Source: Polyangiaceae bacterium
GTDB taxonomy: Bacteria > Myxococcota_A > Polyangia > Polyangiales > Polyangiaceae
Length of the DNA stretch: 37,210 nucleotides
Assembly (NCBI GenBank): GCA_020849655.1
Contig: JADLFU010000058.1
Location: 1 to 37,210 of the forward strand
Direction of reading: 5' to 3'
The notes under the pieces are model-generated. The model did not search any database and was not told where the DNA came from. It was given only the letters and a program-made list of their open reading frames with translations. Positions 1 to 6,511 of the stretch are shown one piece after another. How positions within the stretch are numbered: the stretch's first letter is position 1; each line of letters opens with the position of its first letter. Made by a program: the position numbers and the translations under genes.

Positions 1-1
1 C

Positions 2-202
2 GGCGCGGGCGGCGACTCCGCCGGCGCGGGCGGCGACTCTGCCGGCGCGAGCGGATCCTCCTCCGGAGGCGCGAGCGGATCCTCCTCCGGAGGCGCGGCG
101 GGCGACGCAGGCCCGGGCGGCGCCGCGGGCGACGCAGGCCAGGGCGGCGCGGCAGGCGACGCAGGCCAGGCCGGCGCGGCGGGTGACGCGGGCCAGGGCG
201 GC
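2..202 (+). repeat. Three blocks of in-frame short tandem repeats
   Basis: Two 21-bp units (2-22, 23-43), two 24-bp units (47-70, 71-94, identical) and four 27-bp units (95-121, 122-148, 149-175, 176-202) follow one another. All unit lengths are multiples of three, so copy-number change would keep the frame. The 24-bp pair is identical at DNA level, which suggests recent duplication. Confidence 0.85.
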
Positions 203-247
203 GCTGGCCAGAGCGGCACGTCGGGCGCGAGCGGCGCGGGCGGCTGA
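2..247 (+). CDS. C-terminal end of a Gly/Ala/Ser/Asp-rich low-complexity protein (partial)
   Basis: The open frame enters from the left edge and stops at TGA 245-247, so only the last 81 residues are visible. They are almost all Gly, Ala, Ser, Asp and Gln in three successive repeat types: GAGGDSA twice, ASGSSSGG twice and AAGDAGxGG four times. There is no catalytic motif, membrane segment or cysteine in the visible part. Such tails are common in secreted and surface proteins of Polyangiales, and a similar Gly/Ala/Ser linker lies in the M23 peptidase at the right end of this window. The stop is one base away from the start of the FliQ-like gene, so the two are probably co-transcribed. Function cannot be assigned from the tail. 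The frame is supported by the in-phase repeats and the tight junction. Confidence 0.7.
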   Translation, partial: GAGGDSAGAGGDSAGASGSSSGGASGSSSGGAAGDAGPGGAAGDAGQGGAAGDAGQAGAAGDAGQGGAGQSGTSGASGAGG

Positions 248-248
248 G

Positions 249-491
249 ATGGAGCTCGTGGTCGAGCTCCAGCGCGCGCTCCAGCAGGCGGTGGTGTGGT
301 CCCTCCCGCTCCTCGGCGCGGCGTGGGTGGCGGGCCTCGTAGGGGCCAAGCTCCAGGAGGCCGCCGGCGCGCCCGATCCTGCCGTCTCTCAGCTGCCGCG
401 CGTGCTCGGTGTCGCGCTCGCCGTCGCGCTCGCGGGGCCGTGGGTCGCGCGCGGGCTCGGCGCGATGCTGTCGCGCGCGCTCGGCGGATGA
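249..491 (+). CDS. FliQ/SctS-family export apparatus protein (type III secretion-like)
   Basis: This 80-residue protein has the FliQ/SctS/YscS build: a short N-terminal amphipathic stretch, a first hydrophobic helix at about 14-35 (SLPLLGAAWVAGLVGAKLQE), a polar hairpin at 36-48 and a second hydrophobic helix at about 49-74 containing LPRVLGVALAVALAGPWV. The LPLL...G...KLQEA and P+VLGVxLAxxLxGPW patterns match those around the FliQ loop (FQAxTQ...FIPK...LLxGPW). In the family, this subunit forms part of the export gate of flagellar or injectisome type III systems, with FliP/SctR and FliR/SctT. Neither partner is next to it. The start at 249 follows the previous stop by one base; a longer in-frame start at 183 would overlap the Gly-rich gene. 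The stop overlaps the next ATG (ATGA), so translation is probably coupled to the EpmA-like gene. Confidence 0.75.
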   Translation: MELVVELQRALQQAVVWSLPLLGAAWVAGLVGAKLQEAAGAPDPAVSQLPRVLGVALAVALAGPWVARGLGAMLSRALGG

Positions 492-1675
492 TCTCTCCCA
501 TCTCCCAGATCCCGACGACGCCGGACGGCGCCAGGGTCCAGGCAGGCGGGCGGGTGCTCGCGTCGGACGAGCGCGGGATCATGCTCGGCGACGCGCTCGG
601 TGTGGCGCGCGTGGACGGCGTCCGCGGGGCGCCGGGCGATCTCGTCGTGGTCGAGGGCGAGGCGCGGGGCGGCGCGCTCGTCGACGCCGCAATTGTGACG
701 CGGCACGCGTCGCGCCACGCCGACCTCGGCGACGTGCGGCGGTTCGTGTTCGACGGGATCGGCCGCGCGCTCGTCGCGAGGCAGTCCGCCCTCGACGCGG
801 TCCGGGCGTACTTCGCGGACGAGCGGTTCCTCGAGGTGACGACGCCCGTGCGCGTGCCGTCACCGGGGCTCGATCCCCACCTCGAGGGCGTCGAGGCGTC
901 GGGCGCGTACCTCGTGACGTCGCCCGAGGTCCAGATGAAGCGCCTGCTGGTCGGCGGGGTGCCCCGTTGCTTCCAGATCGGGCCGTGCTTCCGGGCGGAC
1001 GAGCGCGGCCGCCTGCACCACCCGGAGTTCACGATGGTGGAGTGGTACCGCGCGTGGGCGGGCTGGCAGGACGTGCTCACCGACACCGAGCGCCTGGTCC
1101 AACGCGTCGCCGTCGCGGTGAGCGGCCAGCCGCGCCTCCGCGCCGGCGAGCGTGAGCTCGACGCCACGCCGCCGTTCGAGCGAGTCCGCGTGCGCGACGC
1201 GTTCGCGGAGCACGCGGGCGTCGACGCGGACGCGCTGGTCGAGCTCGCGGCCCACGATCACGACGCGTATTTTCGCCTGATGGTCGACGTCATCGAGCCC
1301 TCGCTCGCGGCGTCGACGCGGCCGGTGTTCCTCGTCGACTTCCCCGCGTCACACGCGTCGCTCGCGCGGAGGTGCCCCGACGATCCCCGCTTCGCGGAGC
1401 GGTTCGAGCTGTACGCCGCCGGCGTCGAGCTCTGCAACGGGTTCGGCGAGCTGACGGACGCCGCCGAGCAGCGCGCGCGCTTCGCCGACGATCTGCGCGT
1501 GCGCCGCGCGCGAGGGCTCGCCGAGCCTCCCGTCGACGAGCGGTTCCTCCGCGCGCTCGACGAGGGGATGCCGCCGTCGGCCGGCAACGCGCTCGGGCTC
1601 GATCGGCTGCTGATGCTCGCGGTCGGCGCGCGCTCGATCTCCGACGTCGTCGCGTTCGATCCCGACTCGCTCTGA
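488..1675 (+). CDS. epmA: EpmA/GenX-type elongation factor P beta-lysine ligase with N-terminal extension
   Basis: This is a class II lysyl-tRNA synthetase-like protein of 395 residues. In the family, EpmA (PoxA/GenX) attaches (R)-beta-lysine to EF-P and helps ribosomes pass polyproline. Visible signatures are motif 2 at about 168-188 (FRADERGRLHHPEFTMVEWY), the EpmA-like ELCNGFGELTD near 313 and motif 3 near the end (GNALGLDRLLMLAVGA followed by ISDVVAFDPD). Canonical EpmA is about 325 residues and lacks an anticodon-binding domain. Here about 75 extra N-terminal residues read like a shrunken OB fold (VQAGGRVLASDERGIML... GDLVVVEGE). The start is the ATG overlapping the fliQ-like stop. EF-P and EpmB are not in the window. 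The gene converges on the UbiB-like gene with an 8-base gap. A short LysRS is the alternative, but motif 2 and the length favour EpmA. Confidence 0.85.
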   Translation: MISPISQIPTTPDGARVQAGGRVLASDERGIMLGDALGVARVDGVRGAPGDLVVVEGEARGGALVDAAIVTRHASRHADLGDVRRFVFDGIGRALVARQSALDAVRAYFADERFLEVTTPVRVPSPGLDPHLEGVEASGAYLVTSPEVQMKRLLVGGVPRCFQIGPCFRADERGRLHHPEFTMVEWYRAWAGWQDVLTDTERLVQRVAVAVSGQPRLRAGERELDATPPFERVRVRDAFAEHAGVDADALVELAAHDHDAYFRLMVDVIEPSLAASTRPVFLVDFPASHASLARRCPDDPRFAERFELYAAGVELCNGFGELTDAAEQRARFADDLRVRRARGLAEPPVDERFLRALDEGMPPSAGNALGLDRLLMLAVGARSISDVVAFDPDSL

Positions 1676-1683
1676 GCGTCGCC

Positions 1684-3000
1684 TCACGCGAGCGTGACGG
1701 GCTCGGTCTTCGACTCGATCACCTCGCGCCACAGCCGGTGCACGCCGGGGCCCGCCCCCAGCTCCGCCAGGATCGCGAAGATGCCCCACTGCAGGCGGTT
1801 CAAGAATAGCCACTCGGGCGGCATCGCGAGCCGGAGCTTGTTGACGTTCTTGAACACGAGCGCGTCGTACGTCTCGCGCACGAACTCGCGGGTGAAGCGG
1901 AACGCGGGATCGCGCATCGGGCGGTACAGCACGCCCATCGCGGCCCACTGCGCGTCGAAGTCGAACCGCTTGTCGCCGGGGCTCACGAACCCGACGGCCG
2001 CCAGCCGCTCGGGGAAGCGCGCGCGGTCCGAGTCGGTCACGCAGAGCGCGAGGGCCTTCCATCGATCGATGAAGGCGGCGTCGAACGTGCGCGCACAGCC
2101 GAAGTCGAGGAACACGACGCCGCCGTCCGCCGCGAAGAGGTAGTTGCCAGGGTGCGGATCGGCGTTGAAGAGCCCGTGCTGGAACAGCGGCCTGAAGCAC
2201 CCCTCGTAGACGAGCGCGCCCGCCGCGTCTCGCTCGGGCTGGCTCGCGCCGGCGACGAACGCCCCGAAGCGCTGCCCCTCGGCGAGCGCGCTCGACAGCA
2301 CCCGCCGCGCGCTCCGCTCGGGCACGACCTCGGGCACCCGCGCGCCGCGGATGCGCCCGAGCACCTCGCCGAACACGCGCTGGTTGCGCGCCTCGATCCG
2401 GTAGTCGCACTCCTCGAGCAGGCGCTGGCGCAGCTCGGACGCGAGCTCGCCGCCCTTCACCTTGGAGCCCATCGACGACAGCGTCGCGAGCGTCCCGGCG
2501 GTCTTGAGATCGCTCGTCAGCACCTCCTCGATGCCCGGGTACTGCACCTTCACGACGATCTGGCGCTCGCCGAGGCGCGCGCGGTGCACCTGCCCGATCG
2601 AGGCGGCGGCGAACGGCGCGCGGTCGAACTCGTCGAACAGCTCCGCGGGCTTCTTGCCGAGCTCTCGCTCGATCTCGCGCTCGATCACCTCCGGCTCCAT
2701 CGCGACCGTGCTCGCCTGCAGCTCGCTCAGGATCTTCTGGGCCGCGGGCGGCATCGCGCCGGGCAGGTAGCTCGCCATCTGCCCGACCTTCATCACGAGG
2801 CCCTTCAAGGCGCCCATCTGCTTCACCAGCTCCTCGGCGCGAGCGACCGCGTCGGCCTCGTCTTCGTCGTCGGGCGCGCCGTCCCCGATGCCGAGGTTCT
2901 TCTTCGCCGCGGCGACGCCGAGGCGCGCCGCGAGCTTCGCGGTGACCCACGTGCGATCGCGCAGCCCGGACGGGAGGTGGGAGAGGAGCTTCGGCGGCAT
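1684..3000 (-). CDS. ABC1/UbiB (AarF) family atypical kinase
   Basis: This 438-residue protein of the ABC1/UbiB/AarF family contains the diagnostic KxGQ motif (LVMKVGQMASYLPG), an Ala-rich nucleotide loop (PFAAASIGQVHRARL) in place of a Gly-rich P-loop, a VKVQYPG lysine strand, NADPHPGNY for the catalytic loop and FLDFGCAR for the metal-binding Asp. Family members support ubiquinone or other prenyl-lipid biosynthesis and lipid homeostasis as ATPases or kinase-like proteins; the substrate here is unknown. The start MPPKLLSHLP at 3000 was chosen because upstream in-frame sequence would run into the leader of the divergent B12 receptor. No clear Shine-Dalgarno is seen. The gene is alone on its strand, divergent from the riboswitch transcript and convergent with epmA. 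Confidence 0.85.
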   Translation of the reverse strand: MPPKLLSHLPSGLRDRTWVTAKLAARLGVAAAKKNLGIGDGAPDDEDEADAVARAEELVKQMGALKGLVMKVGQMASYLPGAMPPAAQKILSELQASTVAMEPEVIEREIERELGKKPAELFDEFDRAPFAAASIGQVHRARLGERQIVVKVQYPGIEEVLTSDLKTAGTLATLSSMGSKVKGGELASELRQRLLEECDYRIEARNQRVFGEVLGRIRGARVPEVVPERSARRVLSSALAEGQRFGAFVAGASQPERDAAGALVYEGCFRPLFQHGLFNADPHPGNYLFAADGGVVFLDFGCARTFDAAFIDRWKALALCVTDSDRARFPERLAAVGFVSPGDKRFDFDAQWAAMGVLYRPMRDPAFRFTREFVRETYDALVFKNVNKLRLAMPPEWLFLNRLQWGIFAILAELGAGPGVHRLWREVIESKTEPVTLA

Positions 3001-3060
3001 CGCCCGCGGCCTGTGGGCACACCGTCGCGCGGCGACAAGGGGGAGCTGACGGCGCGACCG

Positions 3061-3087
3061 TTGACGCGGCGATCGCGACCCGATAGC
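3061..3087 (+). promoter_or_regulatory. Candidate sigma70-type promoter for the cobalamin riboswitch transcript
   Basis: TTGACG (3061-3066) is followed after 15 bases by GATAGC (3082-3087). Transcription would begin near 3095, about 30 bases before the riboswitch P1 strand. The -35 is good; the -10 and spacer are weak. The rest of 3001-3123 holds nothing else I can support. Confidence 0.35.
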
Positions 3088-3123
3088 CGTCGCGCGCCCT
3101 CGCCCTCTGCGGGGGCGTTGACT

Positions 3124-3325
3124 GGTGACGGTCGCGGCGCCTCGCAGACGGGGCCTCGCGCGCAAGAGGGAAGCCGGCGCGAGTCCGGCAGAGCCCCCGC
3201 TACGGTGACCGAGGACGACGGCTCCGAGTACGCCACTGCACGCTCCGCTTGCCCGATCCGGGCCACGGGGCCGCGGGAAGGCGGAGCCCGAGGAAGAGAC
3301 GGAACTCCGGAGACCTGCCGACACC
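3124..3325 (+). promoter_or_regulatory. Cobalamin (adenosylcobalamin-type) riboswitch
   Basis: The conserved core is easy to read: GAGGGAAGCCGG (3167-3178), the AGTCCGG arm and GCCCCCGC (3193-3200), the B12-box-like GCCACTG (3232-3238), GGGAAGGCGGAGCCCG (3275-3290) and the 3' signature GGAGACCTGCC (3309-3319). A closing P1 helix is possible between GGTGACGGT (3124-3132) and GCCGACACC (3317-3325) with one A-A mismatch. This RNA class lowers expression of the downstream gene when cobalamin is bound. It lies 37 bases before the start of a TonB-dependent receptor gene, which identifies that receptor as a vitamin B12 or cobinamide transporter. The exact ends are estimated. Confidence 0.95.
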
Positions 3326-3335
3326 GACCCGAAGC

Positions 3336-3350
3336 GCCGCGGGGTGCGGC
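3336..3350 (+). promoter_or_regulatory. Short hairpin next to the Shine-Dalgarno of the B12 receptor
   Basis: GCCGC (3336-3340) and GCGGC (3346-3350) form a five-pair stem around GGGGT. A clear Shine-Dalgarno GGAAGG (3353-3358) follows two bases later and lies four bases before the ATG at 3363. The position suits an expression platform that controls ribosome access, since no U-rich terminator is visible between the riboswitch and the gene. Confidence 0.4.
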
Positions 3351-3362
3351 TCGGAAGGTCCG

Positions 3363-5300
3363 ATGCGCCCGCTCCTTCCCCCTCTCCTGTCGCTCTCGCT
3401 GCTCGCGCCGTCGGTCGCCCGCGCCGACGACGTCACCGTGTCCGGCGAGCGGCCCTTCGCTCCCCGCGCGAGCCGCGACGCCACGGCGCCCGCCACCGTC
3501 CTCGATCGGGCGCGCCTCTCGTCACCGGGGGTGACCGCGGCCGAGGTGCTGCGCGGCGCACCCGGCGTGAGCGTCGTCGAGGGGGGCGCCGGCGCCGTCT
3601 CGACCGCGGCGGTCCGCGGCGCGACCTCCGCCGAGACCCCGGTGTACCTCGCGGGCGTCCGCATCAACGACGACGTCGGCGGCGCGGCGGATCTCTCGGA
3701 GCTCCCGCTCTTCGCGATGGAGCGCGCCGAGATCTACCGCGGGCACGCGCCGCTCGTCGCCGATCGCCTCGGGATCGGCGGCGCGATCTTCTTCGATCCG
3801 CGGCGCGCCGCCACGACCGAGCTCGCGTACGGCGCGACCGTCGGCAGCTTCGGCAAGCGCGAGTCGCGCCTCCTCGCGTCGCTCGGCACCCGTCGCGACG
3901 GCGCGCTCCTGGCCCTCCGCGCGGCCCGGAGCACGAACGATTTCTCTTACATCGACGACGGCGGCACGGCGTTCGATCCGAGGGACGACCGCGCGCGGCG
4001 GCGCGCGAACGCGGACGTCTCGCTGGTCGACGCGTGGGCGGTCGGCCGAGCGTCGCTGCCGCGCGGGGGGCACGTCGATCTCGTCGGCGCTCACGCGGAG
4101 CGCTCATCTGGCGTGCCGGGCAACGCGCTCGTGCCCTCACGTCACGCGCGCCTCCACGCGACCCGGACGCTGCTCGCGGCGCGCAGCGCGCTCGGGGAGC
4201 GGGAGGGCGTGGAGGTCTCGCTGACGACGTCCGCCCTCGCGGCCACGTCGCGCTACGACGATCCTGGGTTCGAGCTCGCGCTCGGCGCGCCCTCCGCGAC
4301 GACCCGCGGCGCGCGTGTGGAGCAGGCCGCCGACGTCCGCGCGGAGATCGGCGAGGCCTCCACGCTCCGCGTCGACGCGCGCGTCGCCCACGAGCGGCTG
4401 ACCGTGGAGACCACGAGCGCCGCGGCGTCGCGCCGGCTCTTCTCGCGCGCCGGCGCGGCGTGGACGTCGCGGCTCGGCGAGGCGGTGAGGATCGACGCGC
4501 TCGCCGCGATCGAGTGCCACGGCACCTCGACCGCCGCCGAGCCCGCGCGCCTGTGCGACACGACGGCCCCGTCGGCGCGCGCCCGGGGCACGCTCCAGGC
4601 CGGCGCGGTGTCGGTGTTCGGCGGCGCGGGGCGGTACGCGCGCGTGCCGACGCTGGGAGAGCGCTTCGGGCTCACCGGTCCGGTCCGCGGGAACCCGGCG
4701 CTCTCGCCGGAGCGGGGCCGGATCGTCGACGCAGGCCTGCGCGCGGAGGCCGGTCGCGGCGGCGCGCGCGCCGCGGTCGAGCTCTCCGCGTTCGCGCAGT
4801 GGACGACCGATCTCGTCACCTCCGAGCGCTCGTCGCTCGGCTTCGTGCGGCCGTACAACACCGACGGCGCGCGGACGCTCGGCGCGGAGCTCGACGCGCG
4901 CGCGGAGGCGTCGCGGCACCTCTCGCTCGCGATCGCCGCGACGGCGGTCGATCCGCGCACGACGACCGAGGGGCGCGCGGGAGACCTCGTGCCGTTCCGC
5001 TCGCGGCTGACCCTCTCGCCGTCGGCGCGCGCCGCGGTGGGCCCGGCGGGCGCGCTCGACGAGCTCGCGCTGACAGCTAGGTACGTATACCAATCCAGCC
5101 GCGTCGCAGACCGTCGTGGACTCGTGGTGCTGCCGGCGCAGGCGCGGGTGGATCTCGAGCTGACCGCGAGCTTCGCGCAGGCGCGGCTCCAGCTCGCGGG
5201 CCGCGTCGCGAACGCGCTCGGCGCGCGCCTCGTCGACACGCTGGGCTTCCCGCTGCCGGGTCGCGCGTACTTCGCGTCGTTCGAGGTGGTCGGGCCGTGA
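3363..5300 (+). CDS. TonB-dependent outer-membrane receptor, predicted vitamin B12 transporter (BtuB-like)
   Basis: The protein has 645 residues. A signal peptide (MRPLLPPLLSLSLLAPSVARA) is followed at once by a TonB-box-like DDVTVSGERP at 22-31. A plug domain follows, with APATVLDRARL, VLRGAPGVSVVEGGAG, the RGA segment and VYLAGVRINDD. A long Arg/Tyr-rich barrel then ends in an aromatic-rich strand (GRAYFASFEVVGP). The family brings scarce ligands such as siderophores, B12 and sugars across the outer membrane using TonB energy. The ligand call rests on the cobalamin riboswitch directly upstream, not on the barrel sequence. The start at 3363 fits both the signal peptide and the GGAAGG Shine-Dalgarno. 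The stop overlaps the GTG of the propeller lipoprotein, so both sit under the same riboswitch. No BtuFCD genes are in the window. Confidence 0.88.
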   Translation: MRPLLPPLLSLSLLAPSVARADDVTVSGERPFAPRASRDATAPATVLDRARLSSPGVTAAEVLRGAPGVSVVEGGAGAVSTAAVRGATSAETPVYLAGVRINDDVGGAADLSELPLFAMERAEIYRGHAPLVADRLGIGGAIFFDPRRAATTELAYGATVGSFGKRESRLLASLGTRRDGALLALRAARSTNDFSYIDDGGTAFDPRDDRARRRANADVSLVDAWAVGRASLPRGGHVDLVGAHAERSSGVPGNALVPSRHARLHATRTLLAARSALGEREGVEVSLTTSALAATSRYDDPGFELALGAPSATTRGARVEQAADVRAEIGEASTLRVDARVAHERLTVETTSAAASRRLFSRAGAAWTSRLGEAVRIDALAAIECHGTSTAAEPARLCDTTAPSARARGTLQAGAVSVFGGAGRYARVPTLGERFGLTGPVRGNPALSPERGRIVDAGLRAEAGRGGARAAVELSAFAQWTTDLVTSERSSLGFVRPYNTDGARTLGAELDARAEASRHLSLAIAATAVDPRTTTEGRAGDLVPFRSRLTLSPSARAAVGPAGALDELALTARYVYQSSRVADRRGLVVLPAQARVDLELTASFAQARLQLAGRVANALGARLVDTLGFPLPGRAYFASFEVVGP

Positions 5301-6475
5301 AGCGGGTCGCCGCGCTCTCCTTCGCGCTGTCGCTGCTCTCGTGCGGCGCCGAGCGTCCACCGCCCGACACCGGCGGCGCCTCCCTGCCGGAGACGGCGTG
5401 CGGGCGCGGCGTCGTGGTGGTCGCGAGCGACTACGCGTCGTCGTCCGTCGCGCTCGCGGACACGTCGGGCGCGATCGCGTCGGAGTCCGTGCTGTCGAGC
5501 GCCTCGGCGGCCGCGGGCCTCGGCGCCCCGCTGTCCGGCGACGTCACCGCGCCGTCGTCGCGGCCCCCGAGCGGCCGCGTCGTGCTGCTCGATCGGTACC
5601 CGGCGAGCGTCGTCACGTGGGTCGATCCCGAGACCGGCGCCGTCGAGGGCCAGCTCGCGCTGTCGCCTGGCGTCGCGACCAACCCGCAGGACTACCTCGA
5701 GCTCGACGACCAGCGCGCGTACATCACCCGCTACGACTCCGCGGCCTCTTCCGCCGTCGCGCCCCTGTCGCGCGGCGGTGACGTGCTCGTCGTGGATCAC
5801 CGCGCGCACGCGGCCGTCCGCTCGATCGCGCTCCCGTCGGAGGGCGCGCTCCTGCCGCGACCGACGAGGCTGGTGCGCGCGGGCGCGTTCGTCGTCGTGC
5901 CGCTCGAGCGCATGGATCGCGGGTTCCAGCAGGCGGGGGACGGCGCGGTCGTCGGGATCGATCCCGCGACCGACACGATCGCGTGGGCGCTCTCCCTACC
6001 CGGCCTCGCGAGCGGCGGCGGCGCGGCCGTGGCCGCCGCGGGCGCGACGCTCGTCGTCTCGTGCTCGGGCCGGTTCGCCGACGGCCTCGCCGCGCAGCGC
6101 GCGCGCGCCGGAGTGGCCGTGTTCGACGCGACGCAGACGCCGCCCGCGCTCGTCGCCGTCCACCGCACGCCCGCGCCGCCGAGCCCGTTCGTCGATCTCG
6201 ACGCCGACGGGCGGATCGTCCTCGTGACGTTCGGGGACGCCGACGCGGGCGTACCCGACGCCCTCGTCCGGCTCGATCCCGCGACGGGCGAGCAGCGCAC
6301 GATCTCGACGTCGACGCCGTTCACCCTCGGGGACGTCCGCTGTCTGCGCGCGTGCGATCGTTGCCTCGTCGCCGACGCCGAGGCGGGCGCCTTGCTCGTC
6401 GTCGACGCGGGCGGGGTGTCGCGCGTCCCGGCGCGCTCGCGAGGCCTGCCGCCGCGCTACCTGGGACGCTTCTGA
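5297..6475 (+). CDS. Seven-repeat beta-propeller-like lipoprotein, candidate surface B12-binding partner of the receptor
   Basis: This is a lipoprotein of 392 residues. The signal MKRVAALSFALSLLSC gives a lipobox ending at Cys16. Seven similar strand-turn units follow, each a hydrophobic strand, a variable loop and a V-x-D or L-x-D turn: VVVVASDY...VALAD, VVLLDRYP...WVDPETG, AYITRYDS...VVDHRA, FVVVPLER...GIDPATD, LVVSCSGR...VFDATQ, VLVTFGDA...RLDPATG and CLVADAEA...VVDAGG. This predicts a seven-bladed propeller of the YVTN/quinoprotein type. The GTG start overlaps the receptor stop. Bacteroides BtuG is known as a seven-bladed surface lipoprotein that captures B12 for BtuB. I infer an analogous role here from context; homology is not established. 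Four cysteines in the last 170 residues (SCSGR, RCLRACDRC) are a local oddity. Confidence 0.75.
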   Translation: MKRVAALSFALSLLSCGAERPPPDTGGASLPETACGRGVVVVASDYASSSVALADTSGAIASESVLSSASAAAGLGAPLSGDVTAPSSRPPSGRVVLLDRYPASVVTWVDPETGAVEGQLALSPGVATNPQDYLELDDQRAYITRYDSAASSAVAPLSRGGDVLVVDHRAHAAVRSIALPSEGALLPRPTRLVRAGAFVVVPLERMDRGFQQAGDGAVVGIDPATDTIAWALSLPGLASGGGAAVAAAGATLVVSCSGRFADGLAAQRARAGVAVFDATQTPPALVAVHRTPAPPSPFVDLDADGRIVLVTFGDADAGVPDALVRLDPATGEQRTISTSTPFTLGDVRCLRACDRCLVADAEAGALLVVDAGGVSRVPARSRGLPPRYLGRF

Positions 6476-6504
6476 TTCGCCCGGCGCCCGGGCGACGCTA
6501 CGCT
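6476..6504 (+). promoter_or_regulatory. Weak promoter-like pair before the oxygenase gene
   Basis: TTCGCC (6476-6481), a 17-base spacer and TACGCT (6499-6504) end seven bases before the GTG at 6512. No Shine-Dalgarno is visible, which would fit a leaderless or near-leaderless mRNA. The pair closely resembles the one before 10068. Confidence 0.3.
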
Positions 6505-6511
6505 CGGCGCC

